A stretch of 64,000 nt of DNA from Lineus longissimus (GCF_910592395.1 NC_088319.1:17858001-17922000), one strand, 5' to 3'; counted from the first letter of the stretch, positions 26,301-41,300 are shown. The notes: generated by a model not told the origin, from the sequence alone. Translations and numbers: made by a program.

Positions 26301-29300
26301 GTTTCATAGACTCCCAGTCACTTGCTACCGTGATAGTTTCATAGACTCCCAGTCACTTGCTACCGTGATGGTTTCATAGACTCCCAGTCACTTGCTACCG
26401 TGATGGTTTCATAGACTCCCAGTCACTTGCTACCGTGATGGTTTCATAGACTCCCAGTCACTTGCTACGGTGATGGTTTCATAGACTCCCAGTCACTTGC
26501 TACCGTGATGGTTTCATAGACTCCCAGTCACTTGCTACCGTGATGGTTTCATAGACTCCCAGTCACTTGCTACCGTGATGGTTTCATAGACTCCCAGTCA
26601 CTTGCTACCGTGATGGTTTCATAGACTCCCAGTCACTTGCTACCGTGATGGTTTCATAGACTCCCAGTCACTTGCTACCGTGATGGTTTCATAGACTCCC
26701 AGTCACTTGCTACCGTGATGGTTTCATAGACTCCCAGTCACTTGCTACCATGATGGTTTCATAGACTCCCAGTCACTTGCTACCATGATGGTTTCATAGA
26801 CTATAATGTAGAAATGGTTTCAACATTGAGGTTATTTCCTAGAGAGGCAGCGAACACCATGAACGAAAGAAAACATTTGATCAAGAAAAATACTGCTTAC
26901 AGTTTCATATTACCAATCAATCATTGATTTGCTGTGAAAGAAAATGGTCTCTTTAGGTTCTTTCCTGAAACTTGAGAGCCACTGAATTACAGGTTTTCTT
27001 GCTTGTGATGTTTTTGGAGGTGTCTCTCATATGACAGCTGTGTCTCACTCTCTGACGCAACAGATAAGATGTTATCAATGCAACTGACTTATGTGTGATA
27101 GATTTAGAGCAGCGGAAAAATGAGCACCAATTACTCAATCTTAGATAGAATTTCCCTTTAGTACCATCCATGTCTGCGATGAGGAGGAAATCATACTCAT
27201 TAGGATATGAATGACAGCAACTTTAAAGAATTTCCTTGACTAAGCATTGATTAATTGCCAGACACTACATTTTTGCAATGCATTTTATTCCTTCACATAT
27301 GAAATGTAATGTAAGTTCTTATGTAGTGCTTTGTACTGTACAAGTTAACTGTCCCAAAGCACTATACACTCATTCTTCACTCTGATCCTGAATCCTTTCT
27401 GTAGAAACCAAGGATTGCACATACTCCGCCCCACCATTTCAGGCCAGTTGAAATTACTGAGTGGCACTGGTCTAGCCTTGAACCAAAGACCTTCCGAATT
27501 CCAGAATTTGGCTATCGCATGAAAGCGTCAAGGATACACTAATGATATAATGTTTACCGGTTGTAAACAAAATATGCCAAATATCGCTTCACAAGTTCTT
27601 CATATCATTCTTGATACCTTTGAACAGAAGAAATTGATAAATATTCCTCAAGATTAATATCTTGGGTCGCTAATGAAGTTAACTCTTTATGATTCCAACT
27701 AGAAAATGGAAGGTGTCTGTAATCAAGACAGGCGGTTCCAGGTCATTAAGTCTGCTCATGCCCATCTACCGCAAGACTGTCCATCCTTCCCCAGGGTCTT
27801 ACATTATAACTGTGACTATTCCAGTCTTATACAAGCCGAAGGACATGCCCGGCTGACACTTTCCTAGTTTGGCCATGGTGGAATTGGCCAATAGTACCGT
27901 GTCAATTTTGGTCATATTGTGGTACCGCTATAATAACCGCTCTGATTGCCCCTGAGGCTTTGTGGACCTGATGATTCTGTGACCTTTGTGCTTAAGTTCT
28001 TGTGCAAGACACTCTGATCTGTATGTTAGTGGTGTCGGTAACTTCAATACTTCAATAGAATGTTCAGTCATGCAAGGAAGAAAAGAACCCAACCAGATTG
28101 AAAATGTTAGTGGAGCCATTGGTTCTAAAGTGTGCTACTGACAGTGACAATCATCTGTGTGCAACATTCCATGACACTAAAAGGAACTCCATGCTGCAGA
28201 TCATTATCACATATCCAGATTCCAATCTACAAACCAGGCACGTCAGTGATGCATTTGAATCGCACAGACAACGTGCACATATAACCTGTCTGATACGTAC
28301 TGTAGCCAGTCACAATATGTTGGACACAGCAAGGTATTTTACTGTGACCTGTACTGTAGACATATAAACCTGATTACTTAGAGCCAACAAACAAACAAAT
28401 GAACACTCAATTGCAGTCATCATCTCAACTCGATGATATTGCCGGATGACTAAATAATAATAATAGTTCCATTATGTGCCGCTGGCTATTATAGACAACA
28501 TGTCAATATCACATTCTCGTGGATATCGTGAATGGTACTGCTGTCATCAAGGCCCCGAGCCATGGTAGGACAGAGCTTTAAGAACGCCTCTGTTTCTGTC
28601 ACTTCGATCTCAGTTGAAATGTACACAAGCACAATTTTTCATATTTGCAAGTTTGTCTAATTGTTTCTTCTTCACCAGAATCAATACTTGCTTTCGTTGC
28701 AGAGCTCTATATTTCGTTTTTCTATTTTTACCGCTAGGATGTTTACCTACATTCGTTTAAAGCTTATGGCCTTGTAAGCTTACATGTACTTTGGAGATTA
28801 TATTTCGCAATAAAGCACCGTATGAATCCAGAAAAGACCTCACAACAACAGGCCAAAAACAACTCTTCCACGCTGTCCTGTGGTCATTATTCACCCGTGC
28901 CCAGATTAGCCCGATCACATTCTATCAGTGTATAATTACCAAATGACCATTAATTACTGCTAATTACTTGCTGTTTTGGATGAGCTACACGCTCGTTTAG
29001 CTTCGTTAGTGATGTGACAGAATCACATGCAGACATTCGAGGGAATCTCACTGTAGGCGTTGAGAAGTTTTGTCTTGTGGATGTAAGAAGAGGACCAAAT
29101 CTTACTTCTTCTGGCCAGAAGTATTTTGGGTTTGGCACGGAGGTGGTTTGATTAGAGGTGAAAACCTTTCTTGGCGAATGGTCTTGATGGCAGCAATTGA
29201 TTTTGAGCCTTGGTATCTCTCGATTCAGTCGTATTCAAGACAAAGATGCAACACAATTTACCTATAATAACAAATAGATTGGAAATGCTCCTTGGGGTTA

Positions 29301-32300
29301 AACTCTATTCACTCCAGTACTGCTGTATATTTTTCTTTGTTGTAAATGGAATTTACAGATTCACTAAATCTGATTAAGGTTATCTTCACTGGGTTGCCAT
29401 TTGCAGACATTCTCTGACTTATACTAAACCCCATCTTGACTTTCAAAAGTCTAAACACATTGTGACAACATCAGAGGCAAGGGATTTTAACCCATTGTTT
29501 ATGTTCATTAACCCTTCTGCTTGCAAAATTGCCAACAAACAGGACCAGATTTTGACCATTTTGAGGTAAATGGGTAGTGGTTAACGCATTAGTTGACATT
29601 TTTGTTGATTACGAATACATTTGCCACCCCCCCCCCCCCCAATAATGGTATTCTTAGTAGAAGACATGTGTTTATTTCAAAATGACCAAATCCCCAGGAG
29701 CAGAAGACGCAGAGATTTTTCCAATAACTGATATGAATTTAGGAATGCCAATGAAACGAATGGCTGTGACAGCTTTCTCAGAAGCAATTAAGTTATGCTT
29801 GGGTTGTTCTGTTTTGGTTAAAAGTTGCTTATTTATGGTGCTGCCACCTACACTTTCTGGTAGAAACAAATTTTGGTCACATGCTCCTCTCTTCTGCCCA
29901 GGCAAACAACATGACCATTATGAGTAGTCATGAGTAAGCAGGTTCATTTATTGATTTAAGTTCAACCAGTAGTCCTTTATCTGTGTCAGCTACAGAACTT
30001 GGATCTAAGTCACGGACGTCATTGAACAGATGGAAAGAAGGTAAAGAAACAAGTTCATTATTGCAACACCCCACATGATATCAGAATTCTGTCAATAACT
30101 TTCTTCAGAATAAAGCCTTGTGTCTTTTACTGCACCTCAGCAAATCTATTCAGTGATAGTGGCTAGATGCCATGGGTCAACTTTGCACTGCGGCACTCTG
30201 ACAATCAAAGGTACTTGTCACCGGTGACACTGGCCACTTTTTTCTGGTCAGACATAAGAGAATAACCAATATTCTCACAAACCACTTAAACACTGTGATC
30301 AGTAAAAACAAAACCTAATCAAAAGTAAATGAGCAAAACATCCCACGGTATCCATTGTTGGCGAGACCCCATTAATCTGCGACAAAATTGATACCACACC
30401 TGTGCCGCGATCCAATTGCAAATGGCCGTCTCATCATTGGTTCCCACGACGATCTTACATGATACCACATAATTCAGCCCTCTTTACCACACCATAAATA
30501 TTTCATAGCGATCATGGATGCAGAATGTTATTTGAGCTGTGCAAAGCGTTACTCAGAGACTAACCCACTATAATAACAGTTTTGGACTCCGATTTCTCGG
30601 GAGTTAATTATCGAGCACAAGTCTCAGGGGGTATTGTCACTTATTAAATCATATTACGTTAAGTTTGGCTCTAAAGTACCATTTAAATGATCACATTACA
30701 GAATTTTCAAAATGTCCTTTTTACTTATATCTACTAATGAAAGTAAGGAGACTGAATAGACTGGTATGCAATGATATGGCTTGGACAGATTCACCTTATG
30801 AAACGTGGTGGACCATTATGCCGAGCTGACTTTCTTTTCCATATTTGTAATGATTACTGCCAAACAAAGGGCCAGTCTTTGAAGAAAACCCTTCACATAT
30901 CAATTCTCACAAAGTAGATAGCCAACACTCTCCCTACACTGCATCTAGATGTCATAGTAATTCAGAACGTTGTCTGCTGGTGAATCCTCAATTCCTTTGA
31001 AACTGATAATCACATTGTTACTTGTGTCTCCTAAACTTGCACAGAGAAGTGTCCATTAACCACCAATTTCTCAGCATATCTGAATCATTCATACTTCAAA
31101 AGAATCCTATCCTTTCTTTCACGATGTTCATTTGTTCTCTACATAAGAAAGACAAGAGGCTCTCCTCAAAGATAAAAGATGTGCACACATCGTGGAAGAA
31201 GTTTCTGCTGCAATTAAGTTCGGAACTTGATGTAAAACAGGAATTGCTGATCATGGGGTGGTCCAGATACAGGCGGAATGAATTCAACCGGAGAAGGTAG
31301 AATGATTAGGGGTGGTATTAGGACCTTGGGCAAACTACTTGTCCTGGTTTGGGGTTGAGACTGTTAGCTAATTCTCATGTTGCAAACATTACCTGGTCCA
31401 CAGTCACTCAAACAGATCAGAATGTAATACTGATGCAACCAGATATTCGGTTAAATAAAGGAAACTTGTTCGAACACTGGTTATGCCTCAGCTTTACCAT
31501 GCCTCTAGGGCTGCTATTGATATTCAATAGAGGGATTGATATCAAGCTTGTACAAGCCGATAGAATGAAAACTTCCTCAGCTTAGACTCTGATGGCATGT
31601 GTAACATGTACTTTTTTTCATTAGCATCAAAAGAAACATCATATTTGATCATTTTTCACCCTAGGAGTTCTTCTTTTGCATTCAATCTATCTTGGAGGAG
31701 TTTCCTCTAAAGCTTTAGCGAGGGATGTACATAGAAATATGATAGTTTTTGTTCAAATCTGGTTCCACCACAGACAGACATAAAAACTAAACCAAGTATC
31801 CATTGGCCACTGTGGTAAGAACAATGGTTTGCAATTAGGGGATGTAGAGATTGATTATCGGTTCATCTCTGTATGGTCAAGAGAAAGGAGCAACTATCAA
31901 AAACATGGCCCTTCCATTATACCAAGATCAATACAGTAAGATAACAAAGAAAACCCCTTGGGCCACTGAGATGATCATCTCCTCCTTTGGTGTTTTTCTA
32001 GACTATTGGAAACTGCTGGTATCGCATGCTAAGCCTTGGGAAATGATCGAGCAACTCGGGAGACAAGTTTCCAGCAAGTTTGTACCAGATGCTGGAAGTG
32101 GTTGGTGTATCTTGATGTATGGCAGACCCCTTTAGCCTATATCTAGCCAAACCTATCTTTGACAGGTTCCCCAAATAAGCCACTGGTAGGTCAAAAATAG
32201 TAACAGAATGAAAGAATTTGATAAAAGACTCTGGTGATAAGTAGATAAGTATGATCATTCCCACTGAGACAAGTCTGAGGACCCTTAAACCTATAAGAAT

Positions 32301-35300
32301 CTCTCGTTATCAAAATGAAATAAATGCCCGGCAACCTTAAAATCTGTAACGAAGCTATTAAAGAACCAATTTACCAAGCAAACGTCTCAGAAATGAAAGT
32401 TCAGACACTCGGACCAATTTTGATCAGATACAGACCAAGTGTAGCTGCAGGGACTTTGAAACATATCTTAACAAGAATAAGTTACCACCACTTAAACTCA
32501 CATGTCTGCAGGGCTTAAAGGTATTGGGAGCTTGATTTCAATTCTCTTGCAAAATCTGGAGAGCACTGCCTTATAAATTCAACAATCACAGAGTGCCAAC
32601 CAAATTTGTTGCAATGACAACTAGATTTAGGTAGAGTGTCCATGCCTTTCTTCTTACATTTCCTCCCTCAGTAAAACAAAAGGTCTGTCACTAGCTCCCC
32701 ATTCCATTAATTAGAAGAGGCCCTGAGAGGGTCACCTTTTTAATCTGCATGCTTCATTAGTGATGGACTCTCATGCCACACAGCGATATGACGATATTTG
32801 CCACCACCTCAGGGCGGGCTGAATCTTATTCACAATCTGATTGGTTGTTAATTTTGTCTCTAAATTGAATCAATCAGAATGAAACAGCGGCAAAAGATGA
32901 ACAAGAGCTCTTGGCACAACGTTTTGATATAGTGTCCATGGGACATTTTTAAGACAAACAGTCACATCGCAAGGTTGGCTTTGTAGCTCAGCTGACAAAC
33001 AATACTTTGAAGTTTTGTTGACAGGCATTGTCTGACAGAGATTTGCTAACAGAGATATCCACTTGGGAGGTTCCCCAATGTAGATCCTATAAATCTTCTA
33101 GTTCCTTCAACAGTCTTCAAAGGCTTTCTGAAGTGGCAAAAACCAGTTGAGACATCAGTGGCTGTTAGTGCTAATCCACTGACATATCATTCAACAGTGT
33201 CATGCCAAAATAAAGCCATTTCTCGGCAACCAAGAATAGACTACAACATGCGATCCACAGCACACGTTTTTGCCATAATTACATTTCGCACTGCAGCTTC
33301 CCAGCAAACCAGAAAATGTCATGAAATTTTGCAAATAAATATGTCGAATTGAAACGTTTGATGGTGGCATTTTGCACAAAAAATCACTTTAGATTTGAAG
33401 GGTGAAATCGCTAAAACAAACTCAACGAAGTGTAGTGAAATATCTGGAAGAAATTAAATTACTGCACTCGGAATGGAAGAGAACTAGATAGGTTTCTTTC
33501 TAAAAGACCAAGGCTTTCCTGTTTAATGCAACGTATGTTTTGAAATGCTCAGATTTGATGTTGACTGTTTGTGGATATGAAAAGAGTTTTGTTTTATAGT
33601 TGATTTGTTGTCTCTAGATATGAAAGGTAATGTTGAGTATATTAGATTTGCATAAACTGGAAATCTCATCTGCATGTTGCATCGAAGGGGGTTCAACACA
33701 CTGAGTGACACTCCTTTTTTTGCTCTTTAATACATTAAACTGCCAAGTTTTGAGCTGCTAAATCTTTGCAATTCACTAAATTTCAAGCAAAAATAATCTA
33801 TCTAACTTTCTTTATTTTGGTTGATTACAAATTGTCTTTCAAACATCAGCCCCATCCTGACAAACTGAGAGCTTCCTTTTTGGTATCAATCGAATTAGCC
33901 AGAGACAACAGTTTGAAATGAAAACGTAATGCATGGATGTGCCTTTGCATTCTAATGGGGTAGAAGGATATGACATGGAAATCCACTGCTTCTATTGACT
34001 GTTGTCACTGTCAAGCATGTGGCTATGCCTTCAAGCATTGGAAGTTATGTTACACAAGTCAATGCGATTGGATATTCTAAAGCAGGAATAAGAATTATAT
34101 AAGGTGTCAATTAGCCATTTCAACAGCCTTCATTCAGCAAACAAAGAGCAGAAACAAAATGATCTGGCTGTTGGTATTCATGGTAAGTGAGCCAATTCCT
34201 GAACAGACTTTAGAATCACTTCAGTATTATTCCAAGCACACTGCAATAACCAGTGTTGACCGACTGAACACCAACAAAAAGTGACCCAGCAACATTAATT
34301 TTTAGTAATACCTGGGTGAGAGAAACAATCATACAAGGGTTACTGGTATGGTGGATCAAATATAAAGGGGCAGCCTGCGGCCACATCCTACGAGATCAAA
34401 CATACCCGAGATACCTCATTTAGGAAAACAATCAGAAACATATTGAGGCGCGTCCCCAAGTTTTTTCTCAACTGCCAAAATTTGTCCATCCTTGATTGTA
34501 ATGTCTGATTAAATATTAGTGGCAGATAAAAGGAATTGCCCTGCGGCAATAGCGGATCTTGGGAAGACACCATGTGGTGTTGGGATTGTTATGGAATGCC
34601 ACTGACGCTTTTATTGGTTGCTTCACAGACGCGACAAATCCATCAGCCAAGTGAGCCTTCGGTAAACGCCACACATGAGATTCTCCTATACCGAAGGGGA
34701 GATTGTAACCTGATCGCGCTATCCAATCAAAAACTCGAGGGGTCAATTTGAACCAAACGAAAACTCTGATCAGGCATGTGTTCGCATAACGGCGCCAACA
34801 GGGAATTTGTGAATTGTACAAATCTGGCAGAAGACACCTATAAGACCAAAGATGTGTATCTTTCTGGGTGTTTTACCCAATTGATGAACGTCTGCCACTC
34901 TGAGCTGATGGCTGATTCAGCAGACATGAGACAGGAGCAGTATCACAGTGGCAAAGCGATAGGCTTTACTGGTTTCAGGTCGCAATAGATTCTTCTGAAG
35001 GTTTTCATGAACAGATGACCAAGGTATCACTGAAAAATATAACAATCAAACATTGGTCAAAGGTGCATCTTAGCCTTAAAAAACTCAATCCATTTAAAAT
35101 ATCAGAGGTCCTGCAGGTCTGATGAGACATGAAAGGGAAGACAATAAACGCCTTTGCCCAGCTTGATTTACCATGAGTGTTGTTTGAAACCGCCAGTCAC
35201 CATTGTTGTTTGGCTTCAAACTCATAAAGCCAAAACGACACCTAGCTGCTGCCCCCTCACTTTGAATCTTCTTTCGTTTTCGATTTCAAAGTGAGATTAT

Positions 35301-38300
35301 ATCTGTTGATGTGTTCCCTGGTGGTTTATCTAGAAATGGCTTGAATGTCAGTTAAGCTTACTTTAATCCTCTATGGGGGGAGATTAGCTAGAGTTGGACG
35401 AATATAGGAGAATTTGAGCTGAAAGATTTTATCAGTTTGTTTTCATCTGGTCAAAGTGTTGCTGATATACTGAAAGAAAATAACTTCCAAAGTGTGTATG
35501 GTGTACTTTAAGATTCTTTCACTTTGATGACTGACTTTCATTGGTGGCAGAAAAGTGCAAGCAAGCAAGCAAGCAAACATTTCATTTTCATTATTTTCAC
35601 AAATGGTGGATCAATAACTAGTTTGAAAATTATAATTGTTACTAAACCAGATTAGTTTACGAGAAAAGTGCGAGAACTACTCAAATAATGCGAGTGAGAC
35701 TGTGTAGAGGACTGGTATTAACTGGTATACACTCATTGACAGGGTGAATGCTGTCTGCTTGAATGAACACCAACCAGGTATTAGTTGTACATTGTAATGG
35801 TTCATTGGTCTTAGTCAATTATGATTACATATAATACATGTATTATGTAAGAAACACCAAAGACCTTTAGCTGTGCCCAGTCTTCTGTTGATCAGAAGGA
35901 AGCAAAGAATGCCAGGATTCTGACTTTATAATAATAATAATCATGAGACTTATACAGCCTAAATCCAACTGGTTTCAGTCGCTCACATTACCCCTTTATA
36001 AGGATAATAGACACATGATCATGACCTTGGGCAGGTATTTGATCTCGACACTTGAGGAGACAATCTCCTCATCAGTGAGAATCATACTGAGTTACGGTAA
36101 TGTCATATATCGGTGAATGTATCGATAATAGGTGGCTTTTTAATCGACGACTCACTCTAATCTTCAAATCATAAAAAAACTTGAGGTTCACCACAAAAAT
36201 GTTTCTTTCCTGTTTGTTGAGTTCAATTTCGATTTTTTTCTCATGAACATTGCAAATCCTATGAGAATTAAAAGATGACGTGAGTTTGTAATTCTTGAGG
36301 CGAAAACTTTAATGCTTCATGTTTCCTTTGAAAAAATATTGGAAATCCGTTTTCTTTGATATGAAATGTTTCCTTGTACTTGGAGGAAGCACTAATTATC
36401 AGTCCTTGATAAAACGGCAATTCTCTGGAAAACGGATGATCAGACACTTTCAACTCAATTCAATAAAAGAATGATACATTTAAAGAAGTAAAATGTACAG
36501 GTAACTGTAGATAATCACATTAAAGTCCATTAAAAAGCACTCTATAATTAAGAATCAATATGAATACAGATTATACACATCATCAACTGATGCAATAGGA
36601 AACTCGAAACCTAATCTGTTTTAATATCTATCCCGGCGTCCCTCATGCCCGTTATGATATTCATTTGATTGGCTACTTTGGCTCGTGGCAAAATAAGATT
36701 AGTAGCTACGAATGATATCGCCAGCAAGCATCGCCATCACAAGGAACCAATCAGGGTAGAGCTTGGCTATGATGGGCAGATTATACCACCAAAGTTGGCA
36801 CAGGGTCAATCTAAAACAAGTGTAACTTGATTATACAGCAGCCCGGAGCAGATGGGATATTAAATCGAAATTCTGCATTTAAAGTAAACTTTAAACCTGT
36901 AGTCTGTGAATATTTCAGAATGATTGAATACTTGTCCAGTTCCATTTTGTCAAGCACGGTTGAAGTGCTTTGCAAGTTAGTTGGTCTATGGTTGAACACA
37001 ATGCTAATCATGTGAAGTTCAGTCTTTAACTTGGTGCCAACTTTCACTTGCCATTATCTCCTAAACTAGAGACCAACGTGTAATGGACAACAAGGCCCTT
37101 AAGGCAAAGCAATATTGGAGAAGAGATTTTGGTGAATCTATAGGATATTGGTGCAACATAAACTTGTCTGTTAATTTCACTAACTTTTGATTTCTTTTTG
37201 TCATCGTTAAAGCTCTGATACAGGTGCAGTGTAAAAGCTCTGTTTCTTCTTGGAAGGGAAGTCTGTCAATACTGTAAATCATCACTGATGCATTCCGGTG
37301 CCATCAACACTTTGTGACAGCAGGAACTCAGTTAACCTCCACAGATTATCCAATTGCAACATGGGCCCAAGCAATTGGATAACCATAAAAGAAGTTAGCG
37401 AACTCCTGGTCACAGCATCAAAACTATCTGGCACAAAAACGGACATCTTATAACTTGGTAAAGCACAAAAATATCTAAGAGAACAGGAATTACAAATGTT
37501 TGTTTTTTCCGAGAGAAACCTGTAAAAGTATCCTCATGGTATATCATGTCAAGGCAACAAAGCCCTGCGCATATTACCATTTCCCGATATCCTCCTCCTC
37601 GTCACCTGAGCTAGCAAATATCGAAGTTTTCAAAGCATTTAGACAGTGCAACTTGAGGCCCAAAGATGAATGGGATTTTTACACCATGTCCAAAGCATTC
37701 TGTTCGTTTCTTAGGAACGAATAAGGCTTATTTTGCCTGCTTTGTGTACCTGACAAAGTGGGGGTCTCTATCCCAAAGTTTCATTGAGCAAGACAATGTG
37801 ACCCACTTATAATCTTCCCACCAATCAAGCAGGGTTTGCCTACACATGGGTCTGCACTGAGAGTAACCAATCTTTAAAATGAGCATGGCAAGAGGCCTTT
37901 TGATGATGGCTACATTTGGACATGTACACACGGCCATAAGGACTCCATTTACCAATCAAGGATTCCATAATGAATCCTTGCTACAATGAATGAAAAGGTA
38001 TGACTTCAAAAAGTCTATGGGCTATTTAGGCCTATAGTACTGACACCCACACCTCTCTTGTAACTGATGAACTTTAAATACACCCAAGGGGCGTGTGGTA
38101 GTGGGAAAAGGTCAGAAACAGACTCAATATTACTGTCAATGTCTGAGTGGATTACACAAAGCAGTGCAGCATCAACCCTTTTGATACTGAACGTGTTGCA
38201 TCAAGCAGAGATTAATCTATGCTTGAAAGATTGCATACAGTTGTGTTTTCTCAGCATCAAAATAGTAATGACTTTAGGCACAACGTGTTTTATCAGCATC

Positions 38301-41300
38301 AGTAATAACGTACTTCTTACACTTCAGGGAAGAAGAGCAAAAGGCAGTCGTGAGACTGAGATTGAGACAAAGCGAATCTCAAATTTTTCTCTCTTTTGGT
38401 CTCAATTTTACTTTTTTCATGAAAAACTCATCAAAAGATTCTGTCCATGTCTTTGCAGAGGATAACAAATTCCAAGATTATCTCCAGGCGATCAGATCCT
38501 CAACCCAAGATTCCACATACGATGCACAGCGAGTACTAAAATCCATTGCTTATATCGTCCATGCATGGGAGTCGAAGGAACGTGCTGTAGAGGATGCCAC
38601 TAGGTCATCAAGCTAAGCGGCCAACATGGCTGGTCTGCTTCCTCGAAGAGGTACGTAACACCATATTTCATTAAAACTGTCAAGTTAGAGTTAAATGATA
38701 ACTTTCTGCCTGCTTTTTAGATGATTTCCAAAAATTGACTTTCTTCAATGAATTTTCATGTAAAATTAGGCAAGAGAGATAAATCGTGGAACCAAGGACA
38801 TCATTTTGGAGCAAACACAATTTCTGACTGTCGAAAGTTACTTCCGACTCCGTTAACGGTTATTGCTTTCTCTTACAGAGACCTCTGGTGGTGAGTGCGT
38901 GCAGCGAACATTCAAGTGAAGTGTTACGAAATCGGCCATCACACTATTTCAACAAAAGATCAATGAAATCTTTCCTACACCTTCGAATCCAGTCATGTGT
39001 GCACACGGTACATCTTCAGCAAATAAAGACAACACACCAAGCCCTGTTGAAGACTTCAAAAGACACTCTCAGTTTCCTTGGTCGCAAGTGTAAACTGCTA
39101 CGATCTCTTGGTACCTTTTCCATGTCAATAAGATCTAAGCGCAGCTCGGACCTTTTTCTATCATCTGACCTTAGTTCGACAGAGCTCACTGCTCCAAACC
39201 AGTTTGAACTGGAAGTGATCTTCAGACCTATTGTCTGTTCATCCCTTGTTCAATTGGATACTCATTCCTGATCGCCAATGTGGCGGTAATTTGGCCAATT
39301 TGTTTCTCTTTGTAGGGAGCTGAGGTCGAACTGACATCAAATAATCAATTGCTGTGCAATTTCGTCCGGCAAAGTTGAGCAGTCAGAGCAACTTTACAGA
39401 CTATCGCTCCACAGCTCATAAAACAAAGCACCTTTTACAAAGACACGAAAAGGTGCGGTACAATCAGCCAATCAGGCAATCTGGGAAACTCCCCCAAAAT
39501 TAGCATCGGTCAATTGGCAAAACGACCGTCATTCGTAATCTGGTCTAATTGCATCATGCCATTGTCTACAGAGCGGAAAAATGCTCCGGTGGAAATGGTT
39601 GATCCAAGAATTACAGTTAATCGCTCACTATTACCGCGTAGTATGGGTGCATGAAGTTGCCCTTTTTGTTGAAATAGCGATAATAAGATCTTAGCAACGC
39701 AGTCCAGGAATATAGAAAATGTACCCAGAGATCGTGTAGACTCACTTTAATTAGACCTGCTCTGAAACTTAGAAAAGCATCTGGAATAAAACACTGAACC
39801 AATGTATGTGATCTTCCCTTGTTATCGATGAATACAGCTAGACAATACTCTTCCTACAATAATAGTAACCTTCTTTCAAATTCATCTTTTTGTCATCGTC
39901 TTTCTGTGCAAACTCCTCTGGTCACTGCATCAGAAGAGGCCATTCAGGAAAGTGGGGGAGTTTCACCCCCATTTAACTGTAAATAGACTCTTCTTGTTAG
40001 GACATTAGAGGAGTTCCCATTTCAATGTATAGACTCTTCCAGTTAATGCATTAGAAGAGTCCATTCAGGGAATTGAGGGTATAAAGGTTACTGTAGAAAT
40101 CTCAGGACATTTAGGAAACCTATCATCACAGAAACCAAAATATTTAGGAAGCTTTAGTCAACCATGTTTATGGTAGGTAAATTCAATAGTAATACAATTA
40201 CGATGTACATTCTCTCGATCATATCCATTCTCGATGACACCATCTTTTGTCAATCCAAGAACAAGCTTGCCTGTTATGTGATGTCCGATTGGCTAATAAA
40301 TTCACCTGGATTCACTCATGGTTTAAATTATTAACAAGTCTTTGTGTTACTTCTTTTTGAATATTCTTCCAAAGTACTCTCTCATTTCCACATATAAATA
40401 AGTTTCACTGAATTGTGATTGAGGGAGAGTGATAGGCCCTTCAATAGTCCAGTGAATGATTATGACATCACCTTTGATGGGAAGTGTGCTCCATGCTGTG
40501 CATGCGAGTCAGCATCTTCCAGCTCATCAGTTCCACAGTCACCCTTTACCGCCAAGCTGAGCTGAGGACAAGTTGGAAACCCTGAAACTTGTATTTGAAT
40601 AGAAAGTGAGTCACTTACCGACTCGGTCTCACTGTAACACACTCACTTACCGGCTCAGTCTCACTGTAACACACTCCTTTCTCAATGAGCACAGTGAGCT
40701 GTGATCGCAGGATGATACCATGGAATCGGAGAGGTTGGAAGTGGTCGTCTGACTCCTCAGGTTCGTAGGGATCACTGGAACAAATGGAAAAACATTGTGC
40801 GTGTTCTAAAATCCCTCAAGACACAAACATTTCGAAGAAGTGGTCTGTTGGCTGATGTTTGTTTAACATCTCCTTGTGTTCAACGCTTTCGCTGGCAGGT
40901 TTTTTCACTAAAATAACCATTTTTCACCATCTTGGATCAATGCCATGCCATCCTGCCCATCACCAGCAAAAGGGTTAACAAAACAATGCCTTTAAACTGA
41001 GTGAGACAACCCAATGTAATAAGATCCTTGTATCCTTTCTAATAGAGAGGTGATAGTGAAAACAGAGCGTGGAAAGCATATCTTAAAAGAGACACAAGTG
41101 CATTTGCTACTTCGACAAAACTCTGGCAATAATTCGGGTAAAGAGCAATCCTACTCACATGCCAAACTCTCTTAAAAAACGACCAAATCCAAAAAGGTTG
41201 CTCGTAATCAGAGACGATAAACCCGATCATGGACACAAAACGATCAAAGGAAAGGACACAAATATCAATCTCACTTGTCAAACTCAGAGTTGACACAATG

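Noticed and set aside
25646-26802. CRISPR array
   Set aside because: Units are directly adjacent and near-identical with no unique spacers, in a eukaryotic intron. It is a minisatellite; the same holds for the 43-bp array.
38888-39271. 127-codon plus-strand frame as a protein
   Set aside because: Ser-rich, no ATG near its start and more easily explained as 3'UTR after the stop at 38614.
18782-39810. Nested peptide genes as counterparts of the vertebrate natriuretic peptide genes, which neighbour CLCN6
   Set aside because: No CFG...GC ring motif is visible in any candidate exon, and the nested position differs from the vertebrate flanking position.
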